From: Thioalkalivibrio sp. ALJ7
Lineage (GTDB): Bacteria > Pseudomonadota > Gammaproteobacteria > Ectothiorhodospirales > Ectothiorhodospiraceae
Assembly: GCF_000376865.1 (NCBI RefSeq)
Contig: NZ_AQXQ01000012.1
Location: 850,488-914,487 of the forward strand
Length of the DNA: 64,000 bases
Direction of reading: 5' to 3'
Of this stretch, positions 54,703 to 63,699 are shown piece by piece. Position 1 is the first letter of the stretch. The number at the start of each line of letters is the position of its first letter. Both the position numbers and the translations under genes were made by a program. The notes under the pieces are model-generated. The model did not search any database and was not told where the DNA came from. It saw only the letters and a list, made by a program, of their open reading frames with translations.

Positions 54703-56165
54703 GCCGGGCTCCCCATCACTTGGGTGTCATCACGGGCCAGACGGTCCCAGTCGAACGGGCGCGGGGCCAGCCAGGTGGCCAGCACCATCACCGCCAGGGA
54801 CACCGCCGCGCCCACCAGAGCCGCGACGTAGAACCCGATCATGAAATAGCTGGCCAGCCCCAGGCCCGACCCCAGTATCATCGACCAAGCGGCACCCTGC
54901 GGGTTCGCTCGCTTCCAGTACAGCCCGGCCACGATCGGCCAGATGGCCGAGGCCACGAAGGCCCCGGTGAAGTACAGAAGCTCGGCCAGCGAACCGACGA
55001 TCGGGAGCTCGCCGCGGTAGCTTGCCGCCAGCCAGGTCAACAGCCCCAGCAGGACCACAATCACCTTGGTGGCACGGAACTGGTTCTGCTCGCTGGCCTG
55101 CGGCCGGATATGACCGCGATAGATGTCGCGGGTCACCAGATCCGAGGTCGCGGCCAGCAACGAGTCGAGGCTGGAGGCGAGCGCGGCGAACACCACGATA
55201 AACACAACGATCGCGCCGGTCAGGCCCAGCACCTCCGCGGCGACCAAGGGGCCGACCATGTCCGCCGCGGGTACGTTGATCCCCAGGGCCGGCGTGGCCA
55301 AGGCGATGAAACCCGCGACAATCGGGATCGGCAGCCACAGCAACCCACCGAACAGATAGGCGCGGAAGCCGACGTGGCGACCGAAGGCGAAGGCGCGCGA
55401 CCACCAGACATTGGAATGGAAGATCTCGCCAACGCCGAACAGCAGGTTGTTGAACAGGAACATGATCGCGGCCGGGAACAGCAGGCTCAGGAGTTCCGGG
55501 CGCTCTTCCATCAGGTTGAAGTGGATCGCCTCGAAGCCGACTTTGTCGATGGTCAACCAGGCGATGAACGCCGCACCCGCGATGATGATGATGGTCTGGA
55601 TAAAGTCGGTCCCGATTACCGCGCGCAGACCACCGAGCAGGGTGTAGAGCACGCACACGGTCAGGATCACGGTCATGCCCACGCGATAGTCGATCCCGGC
55701 CAGGGCATTGATCAGCACCCCGCCGGCCATCGCCATCGAGACCAGCCAGCCAAAGGCGTAGATCAGCGAGACCACCAGGAACACGCGCCAGGTGAAGGTG
55801 CCGAAGCGCAGGCGGATGAAGTCGCCGGAGGTGAATCCGCGCGGCATCAGCTCGCGGATGCGTCGCGCCAGGGGCGCGAACAGGATCAGGCCCAGCGCAC
55901 CCAGCGAATACCCGAGCATGCCCCAGACACCCAACTGCAGCGCCAGCTGCGGGGCCGTCATGGTGGTGTTGGCGGTGACCCAGGTCGCCATCGCCGTGGC
56001 GGTGGCGAGCGCCAGGCCGACATTGCGGCCCGCCAGCATGTGGTCCTCAGCGGTCTTGTTACGACGACCCAGCCACCAGCCCAGCACCACCCAGAGGACG
56101 CTGAACGCCGCCAGCAGCCCCCAGGCAATAGAGGTGGGCAGGATGGGGTCGTCGAGACCGGTCAC
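54699..56165 (-). CDS. Sodium:solute symporter (SSS family)
   Basis: A 488-residue transporter with about 13 helices (SIAWGLLAAFSVLWVVLGWWL through VAALVGAAVSLAVMVLATWL). SSS hallmarks are GRNVGLALATATAMATWVTANT and RGFTSGDFIRLRFG. Likely imports an organic solute with Na+, apt for a saline alkaline habitat. GTG start overlaps the upstream stop by four bases, with AAGGAGG five bases before it. The substrate is presumably the compound handled by the flanking carbamoyl/amide enzymes. Confidence 0.92.
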   Translation of the reverse strand: MTGLDDPILPTSIAWGLLAAFSVLWVVLGWWLGRRNKTAEDHMLAGRNVGLALATATAMATWVTANTTMTAPQLALQLGVWGMLGYSLGALGLILFAPLARRIRELMPRGFTSGDFIRLRFGTFTWRVFLVVSLIYAFGWLVSMAMAGGVLINALAGIDYRVGMTVILTVCVLYTLLGGLRAVIGTDFIQTIIIIAGAAFIAWLTIDKVGFEAIHFNLMEERPELLSLLFPAAIMFLFNNLLFGVGEIFHSNVWWSRAFAFGRHVGFRAYLFGGLLWLPIPIVAGFIALATPALGINVPAADMVGPLVAAEVLGLTGAIVVFIVVFAALASSLDSLLAATSDLVTRDIYRGHIRPQASEQNQFRATKVIVVLLGLLTWLAASYRGELPIVGSLAELLYFTGAFVASAIWPIVAGLYWKRANPQGAAWSMILGSGLGLASYFMIGFYVAALVGAAVSLAVMVLATWLAPRPFDWDRLARDDTQVMGSPA

Positions 56166-56905
56166 GAGGCCTCCTTCACCTTCTTGATCTCGCGGATCGC
56201 CTCGTCCGTACTCATGACCCGGGCGTAGCGATCCTTGATGGTCGTGATCGTAGCCTTCTGCATCTCGGGCGTCACCGTGGCCGTGGCGTCATCCATGAGG
56301 CTGACATAAAACCCGAGATCACAGGCATCGCGGACCGCAGTGGACACACACTCGTTGGAGTACACCCCAACGATAAACAACGCGCTGATGTTCAGGTTGC
56401 GCAGGATGTAATGCAGGTTGGTCGAGTTGAAGACTCCGCTGGCCGTCTTGTCCAGGACGATCTCGTCCCCCACCGGGGCGACCTGCTCAACGAACTCGGC
56501 ATCCTTGGAGCCCGGCGCGGCATGCAGATTCAGGCGCTTGTGGCCGGGGCTGCGGTCGCGGCCGTCGTGGGTCAGGGAACGGATGCGGGTGTGGATCACC
56601 TCCAGCCCCTTCTCGCGGAAGGCGTCCTGCAGGCGCCGCACATTCGGCAGCACCGTCTGCTCCAGACGGTTGAAGTAGTACTCCTGGGCCTCGAGCGGCA
56701 CGCCAGATTCGGCGGAGTCGGCAAACACCCCGTGACCGCGAGCGGCATCAAGGTACTGCAAATCGATGCACAAGAGCGCCACATGGTGCTCCCGCAGCTC
56801 CCGGCGCAGGACCGGTGTGGTAATCAGGCTTTCCTGGTACTGCTCGCGCAGCGGGTCCAGATTGTCGTAGTCGCTGATATGGGAGACGTTGTCGTTTTCG
56901 ACCAT
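56162..56905 (-). CDS. Isochorismatase-like cysteine hydrolase
   Basis: A 247-residue amidase-type hydrolase. The catalytic triad is visible: Asp in LLCIDLQYLD, Lys in VLDKTASGVFNST, Cys in GVYSNECVSTAVRDA, with the cis-peptide before the Cys region. Relatives act on nicotinamide, N-carbamoylsarcosine and ureidoacrylate. Start at 56905 with AAGGA nine bases upstream; its stop overlaps the symporter start. Likely removes an amide or carbamoyl group from the cluster's substrate. Confidence 0.88.
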   Translation of the reverse strand: MVENDNVSHISDYDNLDPLREQYQESLITTPVLRRELREHHVALLCIDLQYLDAARGHGVFADSAESGVPLEAQEYYFNRLEQTVLPNVRRLQDAFREKGLEVIHTRIRSLTHDGRDRSPGHKRLNLHAAPGSKDAEFVEQVAPVGDEIVLDKTASGVFNSTNLHYILRNLNISALFIVGVYSNECVSTAVRDACDLGFYVSLMDDATATVTPEMQKATITTIKDRYARVMSTDEAIREIKKVKEAS

Positions 56906-56930
56906 TCCGGGCGTTTCCTTTATTCGCGGT

Positions 56931-58172
56931 TTATTGCCGGGCCGCCAACGCCAGGGCACTTTGCAGGGCCAGATTGGCACCGGTCTCGATGTCTTCCCAG
57001 TTTGTCCATTCCGCGGCGGAATGGCTACGCCCCTGCAGACTCGGCACGAAAATCATGCCAGTGCGGGTGATGGCGCTCATGCTCTGCGTATCGTGGGCCG
57101 CGCCGCTGGGCATGGTCAGGTACTCCAGACCCATGCGCTCGGCTTGCGCCTCGATGGTCTGCACGATGCCGGTATCGCAACGCACCGGGTCGATCTCGGA
57201 CAGCACGTCGAACTCGAACATCAGGTCGCGACGGCGGGCCAGGCTGGAAAGTGTGCGGCGGGCCGCATGGGCCAGCGCCGTCAGTACCTTCTCGTCGGTA
57301 TCGCGCACCTCAAAGGAGAAGGTCGCCATGCCGGGGACAGTATTCGCCGCACCGGGCGCCAGTTCCACGCGTCCGATAGTGGCCCGCGAGTTGGGGCTGC
57401 CGTGTTCCTCCAGCAGGCGATTAATCTCGCCACCGAACTCGGCCAGGCCCTGGAAGGCGTCGATGCGCATGTCCATCGGCGTGGTGCCCGCATGGTTCGG
57501 CTGCCCCTTCAGGCGCACCTCCCACTTGAACAGCCCGGTGATCGCCTCAACGACACCCACGCTCAGGCCCCGCCGATCGAGGACCGGACCCTGTTCGATA
57601 TGGGTCTCGATAAAGGCGTGCAGGGTGTGTGGGTCACGCCGCGCGGCCAGGGCATCGTCGGCGTTCAGGCCCCAGTTGGCCATCGCCTCGACCAGGGTCA
57701 CGCCCTCGAGATCGCGCGCATGGCTGATGCTTTCCGGGGTCAGCTTGCCGGCCATGGCCTGCGAGCCGAACATCCCGCCGAAGCGACCCTCCTCGTCGGT
57801 GAAGTCGATCACCTCCAGGGGGTACGCCAGATCCACCTCGTTTTCCTTCGCGGTACGCAGCACCTCCAGGCCGATCAGAACGCCCAGCGCGCCATCGAGC
57901 GGACCGCCGCCCGGCACCGTGTCGAGGTGCGAACCCATCGCGACTACAGGCCGCTTGCCGTCGTAGTCAAGGCGCCCGTGGAGGTTGGCGGCTCCGTCCT
58001 GCCAGACATCCAGCCCGGCGGCCTCCAGGCGTCCGCGAAACCACTCACGACCGGCGCGATCGCCCTCGCTAAAGGCGCGGCGATGCAGGCCGCGGTCGGC
58101 ATCGCGTCCGATCTGGCCCAGCTCGTTGATGTCCTGCTGCAGGCGCTGCATGTTGATCTTCAGATCCGTCAT
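56931..58172 (-). CDS. M20-family N-carbamoyl-L-amino acid/allantoate amidohydrolase
   Basis: A 413-residue metallo-amidohydrolase. Metal-binding and catalytic parts are in order: GSHLDTVPGGGPLDGALGVL, DEEGRFGG, ETHIEQGPVLD, GQPNHAGTTPMDMR, SGAAHDTQSM. This subgroup cleaves N-carbamoyl bonds (hydantoinase/carbamoylase, beta-ureidopropionase, allantoate amidohydrolase). The ATG at 58172 has GGAGG five bases upstream. It lies 25 bp before the cysteine hydrolase in the same operon. Confidence 0.92.
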   Translation of the reverse strand: MTDLKINMQRLQQDINELGQIGRDADRGLHRRAFSEGDRAGREWFRGRLEAAGLDVWQDGAANLHGRLDYDGKRPVVAMGSHLDTVPGGGPLDGALGVLIGLEVLRTAKENEVDLAYPLEVIDFTDEEGRFGGMFGSQAMAGKLTPESISHARDLEGVTLVEAMANWGLNADDALAARRDPHTLHAFIETHIEQGPVLDRRGLSVGVVEAITGLFKWEVRLKGQPNHAGTTPMDMRIDAFQGLAEFGGEINRLLEEHGSPNSRATIGRVELAPGAANTVPGMATFSFEVRDTDEKVLTALAHAARRTLSSLARRRDLMFEFDVLSEIDPVRCDTGIVQTIEAQAERMGLEYLTMPSGAAHDTQSMSAITRTGMIFVPSLQGRSHSAAEWTNWEDIETGANLALQSALALAARQ

Positions 58173-58253
58173 GGAATCCTCCAAAAGCGGGTCCAGTCCG
58201 GGTCACGTTTCAACGTCAGATGAACACGGATCGCCAGGACTGGACCAAGTGAA

Positions 58254-58655
58254 TCAGTCGCGCGGACGACCGCGCAGGATGGCCCCGATCAGGACCAGGA
58301 AGACGATCGCGCCCACCGCGAAGAAGCCGAAGGCGCGGGCCAGGCTGTGATGCTCCACCGTGACCGTGGCCTGATCGGCCCAGTCATCGGCCTCTGCAGC
58401 CCTCAGCCGGAAGCGATACTCGCCATCGGACAGGCCGCTGATCACCGTGCTGGTATCGCTGCCTTCGTAGATGATGCGCGCATCAGCGTGATCCGGACCC
58501 GTCGCCTGCTCCAGCACCACCGCGGTGTCCGTCTCCCAGTTCAGGGTGAAGCCGCCGTCGGTCGAGCGCTCGGGGGGCGCGTCAAAGGCCGGCGTGGCGC
58601 TCGCCACCAGCGGGCTCCAGAGCAGAGGCAACAGAAGAATGAACATCAGACGCAT
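58254..58655 (-). CDS. Small membrane protein with fibronectin-III-like domain
   Basis: A 133-residue protein with signal peptide (MRLMFILLLPLLWSPLVASA), a beta-sandwich-like domain (FTLNWETDTAVVLEQAT, STVISGLSDGEYRFRLRAAE resembles FN3), and a C-terminal helix (FGFFAVGAIVFLVLIGAIL) ending RGRPRD. GGAG lies seven bases before the ATG. It sits between MarR and M20 genes in the same direction. Function unknown; possibly a transport or signalling accessory. Confidence 0.7.
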   Translation of the reverse strand: MRLMFILLLPLLWSPLVASATPAFDAPPERSTDGGFTLNWETDTAVVLEQATGPDHADARIIYEGSDTSTVISGLSDGEYRFRLRAAEADDWADQATVTVEHHSLARAFGFFAVGAIVFLVLIGAILRGRPRD

Positions 58656-58678
58656 CAGCAAGCTCCGCGGCGACCGGT

Positions 58679-59212
58679 TCAGGACTTGCCGTCGAACGGC
58701 TGCAGGCCGGCCTTGGGCTCGGTGGTGTTCATGGCCTCGACCAGCAGATCCAGGCCCTGGTCCAGTTCTTCGAGCCGACCCTTGGGCAACGACTGCAAGG
58801 CCCGGTTGAGCTCGCCCTGCGGCGCGGCCGGCGCCTGGTCCAGCAGCTCCATGCCCGCATCCGTCACGTACAGCCTGACGATGCGCTGGTCCTTCTCCGG
58901 GCGCCGGCGTTCGATCAGGCCACGATGCTCCAGCTTGTCCAGCAGGTTGGAGGTGGTCGAGGCATGCACCGACAGCCGGCGCGACAGATCGCTGACGTTC
59001 AGGCCCGGCGTGCGCTGCAACTCCCAGAGCGCCCAGAGCTGCGAGGCGCTAATGCCACAAGCCCGCTCCACCGTCCTCGAGTGCCCCTGCAAAGCGCGGA
59101 TGATCACCCGCAGCTGACGGATCACCGAGCGCGCGACATCCGGCTCGGCGGAGCTGGCGGAGGTGCCGGGCGGGTTATCCGGGGATGAATGGGAGGCATG
59201 GCTCAGGGACAT
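58679..59212 (-). CDS. MarR-family transcriptional regulator
   Basis: A 177-residue winged-helix repressor. HTH and wing: QLWALWELQRTPGLNVSDLSRRLSVHASTTSNLLDKLEHRG and ERRRPEKDQRIVRLYVT. A ~30-residue Ser/Pro-rich N-terminus precedes it. Start at 59212 (GAGA upstream); an ATG at 59233 is possible. It is first in the leftward operon and probably controls it. AACTAT repeats lie in the promoter at about 59240-59265. Confidence 0.88.
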   Translation of the reverse strand: MSLSHASHSSPDNPPGTSASSAEPDVARSVIRQLRVIIRALQGHSRTVERACGISASQLWALWELQRTPGLNVSDLSRRLSVHASTTSNLLDKLEHRGLIERRRPEKDQRIVRLYVTDAGMELLDQAPAAPQGELNRALQSLPKGRLEELDQGLDLLVEAMNTTEPKAGLQPFDGKS

Positions 59213-59590
59213 CGGAGTTCTCGCAGGTTTCATTACTCGTATAGTTAGTTTTGTACAAGAATAGTTCCATTGCAACTTGCACCTCGGCTGGCGAAATGGC
59301 GCAAAGAGCTCTAAGTAGGTGATTTGGGCAGACCGCGCGAGCATTTTGCCGACGCCTTCACAGCGGGAAAGCCGAGCTGGAAAAGAGCCGCTGATACGCG
59401 AAGGCCATCGCCGGGAACAAGGGATGGGTGTCGCGGTCATACAACAGAACGTCGAGTTAACGTGTCTTGTTTACAACGCCCCGGCCCCTGCCTATAAAGA
59501 GAGCGCAGAGAAACCTGAGCATGCCTGCGCACTGTGTCTGCCAGGGCAGGACCTGGCGACACCCAACCGCCTGACCCGAGAGGAATCGCA
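59213..59590. promoter_or_regulatory. Divergent region between marR operon and porin
   Basis: About 380 bp. The left 60 bp is AT-rich and, read leftward, contains AACTAT twice with TTGTACAA between them, a plausible operator/promoter for the MarR gene. No gene is visible in the remainder. Confidence 0.45.
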
Positions 59591-60646
59591 ATGAAGACGA
59601 CGATGAGTTGGACCCTGGCGCCGCTGTCCGGTGCCGTTGCGTTGGCCCTGATCCTGGGCCCGAATACCGTCTTGGCACAGCAGGAAGGCGCTGGCGGCGT
59701 GGAGTTCGATTTCTATGGATCACTGCGATTGCAGTACGAAGCGGCGAGCCCCAAGGGCGAAGATAGCTACGACGGCTTTCGAGATGCGTATTCCCGCATC
59801 GGCTTCAACGCAAATTATGAAATCAACGACAACATCAGTGCATTCGCACAGCTGGAAGTACCGCTTGATCTCGCCAATGGAAAAATCCAGGACCCCTTCA
59901 ACACCCGTGATGAAGACATCCGGATAGGCAAGATCGGGCTTTCGGGCAACTTCGGTACCGTGGCCTACGGTCGCGACTGGCTGCCCTACTACAACGCGAT
60001 CGCCTTCCCGGTGGACATGTTCTATTCGTTCCAGAGTGGATTCGCGACCTATACGACGTTCCGCGAAAGCAACAGCGTCATGTACTACTCGCCTGACTTC
60101 AACGGCTTTTCCTTTGCTGCATCCCACAGTGCAAACGCTGGCTACGCGGACAGTTCTGGTTCCGCCGATGATCGGATACAGCTGACCGGCACCTACAGCG
60201 TAGGGGATACCACGCTTTCGGTCGGGGTCGATGACGTCGATGGTGCAAACAACACCCGCATCTGGGGCCTCTCTGCGATGCACACCATGGGTCCGCTGTC
60301 GCTAGCCGCGAAGGTCGAGTACATCGACAGCGACCAAGACATTGGTGCGTTCGGCGATGATGGTGACGTTGCGGCCAACATCTACGCGGCTTACACCATG
60401 GGACAGCACGTTTTCCACGGTACGTACGCGAATGTCGACAACTATGGGGAGGACGTCTACCACTTGGGCTATGCCTTTAACTGGATGGACGGCTTGACCC
60501 TGTTCGCCGAGTACTACTACGAAGAAGAAGCGACCGGAGCAATCCCTGCGGTCAAGGCACGGGACTCTGGTACCGACCCGATTCCGTTTCCCTCAGGTGG
60601 GGGTAGCAACAACGTGTTCATGGTTGGTGTTCACTACAGCTTCTGA
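59591..60646 (+). CDS. Gram-negative porin (second copy type)
   Basis: A 351-residue outer-membrane channel. The start at 59591 follows AGAGGAA. Signal peptide to NTVLA-QQ, then VEFDFYGSLRLQYEAAS, YSRIGFNANYEINDNISAFAQLE and FGTVAYGRDWLPYYN (loop 3 region), ending GVHYSF with terminal Phe. Coding GC is a little lower than its neighbours. It is distinct in sequence from the porin at 2168-3187. A terminator follows. Confidence 0.92.
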   Translation: MKTTMSWTLAPLSGAVALALILGPNTVLAQQEGAGGVEFDFYGSLRLQYEAASPKGEDSYDGFRDAYSRIGFNANYEINDNISAFAQLEVPLDLANGKIQDPFNTRDEDIRIGKIGLSGNFGTVAYGRDWLPYYNAIAFPVDMFYSFQSGFATYTTFRESNSVMYYSPDFNGFSFAASHSANAGYADSSGSADDRIQLTGTYSVGDTTLSVGVDDVDGANNTRIWGLSAMHTMGPLSLAAKVEYIDSDQDIGAFGDDGDVAANIYAAYTMGQHVFHGTYANVDNYGEDVYHLGYAFNWMDGLTLFAEYYYEEEATGAIPAVKARDSGTDPIPFPSGGGSNNVFMVGVHYSF

Positions 60647-60674
60647 CGACCATCCAGCTGCAAGCGGATGACTC

Positions 60675-60705
60675 AAGCCCGCGCCCACTATGGTGCGGGC
60701 TTTTT
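60675..60705. terminator. Terminator between porin and the AmpG-like gene
   Basis: Stem AAGCCCGC(G)CC / GG(T)GCGGGCTT with a short loop, then TTTT. Lies between convergent genes. Confidence 0.92.
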
Positions 60706-60734
60706 AGTGACCGCCGGATGGAGGCCGTCGACAA

Positions 60735-62144
60735 CTACTCTCGGGTAACCGGTTCGGAATCGGTCGGTCGGCCCGGCTGAGCCATACGATCCGGGTTGGC
60801 CCAGCGCATCAGGGCGAACGCGAGCAGGATGGTGGGAATGCCGATCAACGCAGAGCTGGCGAAGAACCAGACCCAGCCGATGTTCTCGGCCAGCACTCCG
60901 GTGAAGCCGGCGAGGAACTGCCCCGGCAGGGTCATGATGGAGCTGAACAGGGCGTACTGGGTCGCCGTGTAGGCGCTGTTCGTCAGACTGGAGAGATACG
61001 CGATGAACACCGAGATCGCCATGCCGCCGGACAAGTTGTCGGCCATGATCGCGAACACCAGGCCATAGGTCTCGGGGCCCAGGGTAGCCAGCCAGGAGAA
61101 GGTCAGGTTAGTCAGCGGGGCCAGCACAGCGGTGGCAATCAGCATGCGCATAATGCCGAAGCGCACGACCAGCAGTCCGCCCAGCGCCGCACCGGTGAGG
61201 GTCATCGCCAGACCGAAGGCGGCGGCGATGTTGGCGATCTCGTCCTTGGTGAAGCCGATGTCGAGATAAAACGGATTCGCCATCACCCCCATAAAGATGT
61301 CCGCGATGCGGAAGACCGCGATAAATGCGATCACCAGCAGTGCGACTCGCCCAAAGCGCTGCCAGAACTCGACAAAGGGGCAGATGACGGCCCCGATAAA
61401 CCAGGCCTTGAAGTCTCGCCACCAGCCGGTATCCGCGGTGCTGTTGAGATAGGCGACCACTCGGTCCTCAAGCCGCGCGGTGGCCGAATCCCGCCGCAGT
61501 ACTTCAGGTTCACGGACGATCAGGGTACACACCACGCCGACCAACATGAGCGCGGCCATCGCGCCGTAGGACAGGCTCCAGCTACCCACTGCGGCAATAT
61601 GCAGGGCGCCGGCGCCAGCGGTTAGCAGCGCGACGCGGTAGCCGGTTACGTAGGCCGCAGCCATCGCACCCTGGCGTTCCTGGCTAACGGCCTCGATGCG
61701 GTAGGCGTCGATGGCGATGTCCTGGGTGGCAGCGCCGAAGGCGGTCAGTACCGCCCAGACGGCGACCAGCCAGAGCTTTTCCGTGGGGTCGGTCAGCGCG
61801 ATGCCGGCCAGCCCCAGGATGATCACCGCCTGGGCGAACAGCATCCAGGCTCGGCGCCGTCCGAAGACCCGAGTCAGCACCGGCAGGGCCAGGCGATCGA
61901 CCACCGGTGCCCAGAAGACCTTGATGCTGTAGGCCATCCCGACCCAGGAGAGAAAACCGATGGAGGCCAGCTCCACCCCAAGGTCGCGCAGCCAGGCAGT
62001 AAACGTGCCGCCGGTCAGCAGCAACGGGAGCCCGGCGGCGAAGCCGAGGAACAGCATCCCGAGAACGCGGGGGTGGCGGTAAACCGCCAGCGCGGCGCGC
62101 CAGTCGCGATGGGGCGGACGTTGCGCCTCGACGACGTCGGTCAT
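60735..62144 (-). CDS. AmpG-like muropeptide permease (MFS)
   Basis: A 469-residue inner-membrane transporter with 12 or more helices. AmpG signatures: LGFAAGLPLLLTGGTFTAWL, VGMAYSIKVFWAPVVDRL, FGAATQDIAIDAYRIE. It imports anhydromuropeptides for wall recycling. It overlaps no gene; xth follows its start by 42 bp upstream in the same direction. Confidence 0.9.
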   Translation of the reverse strand: MTDVVEAQRPPHRDWRAALAVYRHPRVLGMLFLGFAAGLPLLLTGGTFTAWLRDLGVELASIGFLSWVGMAYSIKVFWAPVVDRLALPVLTRVFGRRRAWMLFAQAVIILGLAGIALTDPTEKLWLVAVWAVLTAFGAATQDIAIDAYRIEAVSQERQGAMAAAYVTGYRVALLTAGAGALHIAAVGSWSLSYGAMAALMLVGVVCTLIVREPEVLRRDSATARLEDRVVAYLNSTADTGWWRDFKAWFIGAVICPFVEFWQRFGRVALLVIAFIAVFRIADIFMGVMANPFYLDIGFTKDEIANIAAAFGLAMTLTGAALGGLLVVRFGIMRMLIATAVLAPLTNLTFSWLATLGPETYGLVFAIMADNLSGGMAISVFIAYLSSLTNSAYTATQYALFSSIMTLPGQFLAGFTGVLAENIGWVWFFASSALIGIPTILLAFALMRWANPDRMAQPGRPTDSEPVTRE

Positions 62145-62186
62145 GCAGAGTCGCCGAAGCGGATCAGCCCCGAGTCCGGCACGCCG

Positions 62187-62954
62187 CTAGTAGTCATAGT
62201 CGATCCAGAACGGCGCGTGGTCCGAATAACGATCAGCGGTGTGGATATACGGATCGCGCGCGGTGGCGGCAATGCCCGGGGTGGCAATCTGATAGTCGAT
62301 CCGCCAACCCACGTTCTTGGCCCAGGCCTGGCCGCGGTTGGACCACCAGGTGTACTGCTCCGGCCGATCATCTAGCCGGCGGAACACATCCACCATACCG
62401 ATCTCGTCGAACAGATGGTCCAGCCAGGCCCGCTCCTCCGGCAGGAAGCCCGAATTCTTGCGGTTGGACTTGTAGTTGGTGAGGTCGATTTCCTTATGGG
62501 CGATGTTCCAGTCGCCGCAGATGACCCACTCACGCCCGTCCTGCATGCGCTCCTCCAGCCAAGGGCGGAAGAACTCAAGGAAACGCCACTTGGAATCTTG
62601 GCGATGGTCGCCCGAAGACCCCGAGGGCAGGTAGAGCGACACCACCGACAGGTTGCCAAAGCGCATCTCGGCATAGCGGCCCTCGTTGTCGGCCTCCTCG
62701 AAGCCGATACGGGTGATCACCTCGTCCGGCTGGCGGCGGCTGTACAGGGCCACACCGCTGTAACCCGGTTTGACCGCATCGACATAGACACTGTGATAGC
62801 CGGGCGGATGGAAGGGCTCCCCCTGGATCTGGTGAATCTGGGCCTTGGTCTCCTGGATACAGACCACGTCGGCCTCGGTCCCCGGGAGCCAGTCGAAGAA
62901 GCCCTTGCGGGCCGCGGCACGGATGCCATTGGCGTTCATCGAGAGTATGCGCAT
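62187..62954 (-). CDS. xth: Exodeoxyribonuclease III
   Basis: A 255-residue AP endonuclease/3' exonuclease. MRILSMNANGIRAA, CIQETKAQ (metal Glu), GVALYSR, CGDWNIAHKEID, LPEERAWLD, WRIDYQI and YSDHAPFWIDY. Complete family length. The ATG at 62954 lacks a strong ribosome site. Divergent from pyrE, 102 bp apart, a pairing common in proteobacteria. Confidence 0.95.
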   Translation of the reverse strand: MRILSMNANGIRAAARKGFFDWLPGTEADVVCIQETKAQIHQIQGEPFHPPGYHSVYVDAVKPGYSGVALYSRRQPDEVITRIGFEEADNEGRYAEMRFGNLSVVSLYLPSGSSGDHRQDSKWRFLEFFRPWLEERMQDGREWVICGDWNIAHKEIDLTNYKSNRKNSGFLPEERAWLDHLFDEIGMVDVFRRLDDRPEQYTWWSNRGQAWAKNVGWRIDYQIATPGIAATARDPYIHTADRYSDHAPFWIDYDY

Positions 62955-63056
62955 GGCGACGAACGATACCTGCGCCCGGGCGCGTGGAAAAGCCCCGGAC
63001 TGCGGCACCGGCACAGGTCTGTGTCAAAATACGACGTTTGAGACCGGAGCCACCCG

Positions 63057-63692
63057 ATGACCGCCCATGCCTTCCTCGAATACGCCCTGCAACGCGATGT
63101 CCTGCGCTTTGGCGAATTTACGCTGAAATCCGGGCGCATCAGCCCGTATTTCTTCAACGCGGGCCTGTTCAATCGGGGTTCCGATCTGGTTCGGCTGGGC
63201 GAGTTTTACGCACAAGCGATCGTCGATTCCGGGATCGAGTTCGACCTGGTGTTCGGCCCGGCCTACAAGGGGATCCCGCTGGCCGCCGCGGTGACCGAGG
63301 CGCTTTACCGCGACCACAGCATGGACCGCCCCTGGGCCTTTAATCGCAAAGAGGCCAAGGACCATGGCGAAGGCGGCAACATCGTTGGCGCACCACTGGA
63401 AGGCCGCGTACTGATCGTGGACGACGTAATCACCGCGGGCACCGCCATCCGCGAGTCGGTGGACCTGATCCGCACCGCCGGGGCCTCCCCAATTGGCGTC
63501 GCAATCGCGCTGGATCGTGAAGAACGCGGCCGAGGCGAGCGTTCGGCCATCCAGGAGGTCGAAGCCGACCTCGGCCTTCAGGTCGTGCGCGTCGCCCGCC
63601 TCGGCGATTTGGTATCCATGCTGGAAGAGACGGGCCGCGCGCCCGAGCACCTCGAGGCCCTGCGCGCCTACCGGGCCGAATACGGGGTGTAG
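63057..63692 (+). CDS. pyrE: Orotate phosphoribosyltransferase
   Basis: Fifth step of pyrimidine synthesis; 211 residues. [16 protein letters not shown] binds orotate, PRPP loop [13 protein letters not shown], and [11 protein letters not shown]. It ends AYRAEYGV, matching the normal C-terminus (YREEFGV in E. coli), so the protein is complete. The transposase gene ends eight bases after the stop codon. Confidence 0.96.
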   Translation: MTAHAFLEYALQRDVLRFGEFTLKSGRISPYFFNAGLFNRGSDLVRLGEFYAQAIVDSGIEFDLVFGPAYKGIPLAAAVTEALYRDHSMDRPWAFNRKEAKDHGEGGNIVGAPLEGRVLIVDDVITAGTAIRESVDLIRTAGASPIGVAIALDREERGRGERSAIQEVEADLGLQVVRVARLGDLVSMLEETGRAPEHLEALRAYRAEYGV

Positions 63693-63699
63693 GGAGACG

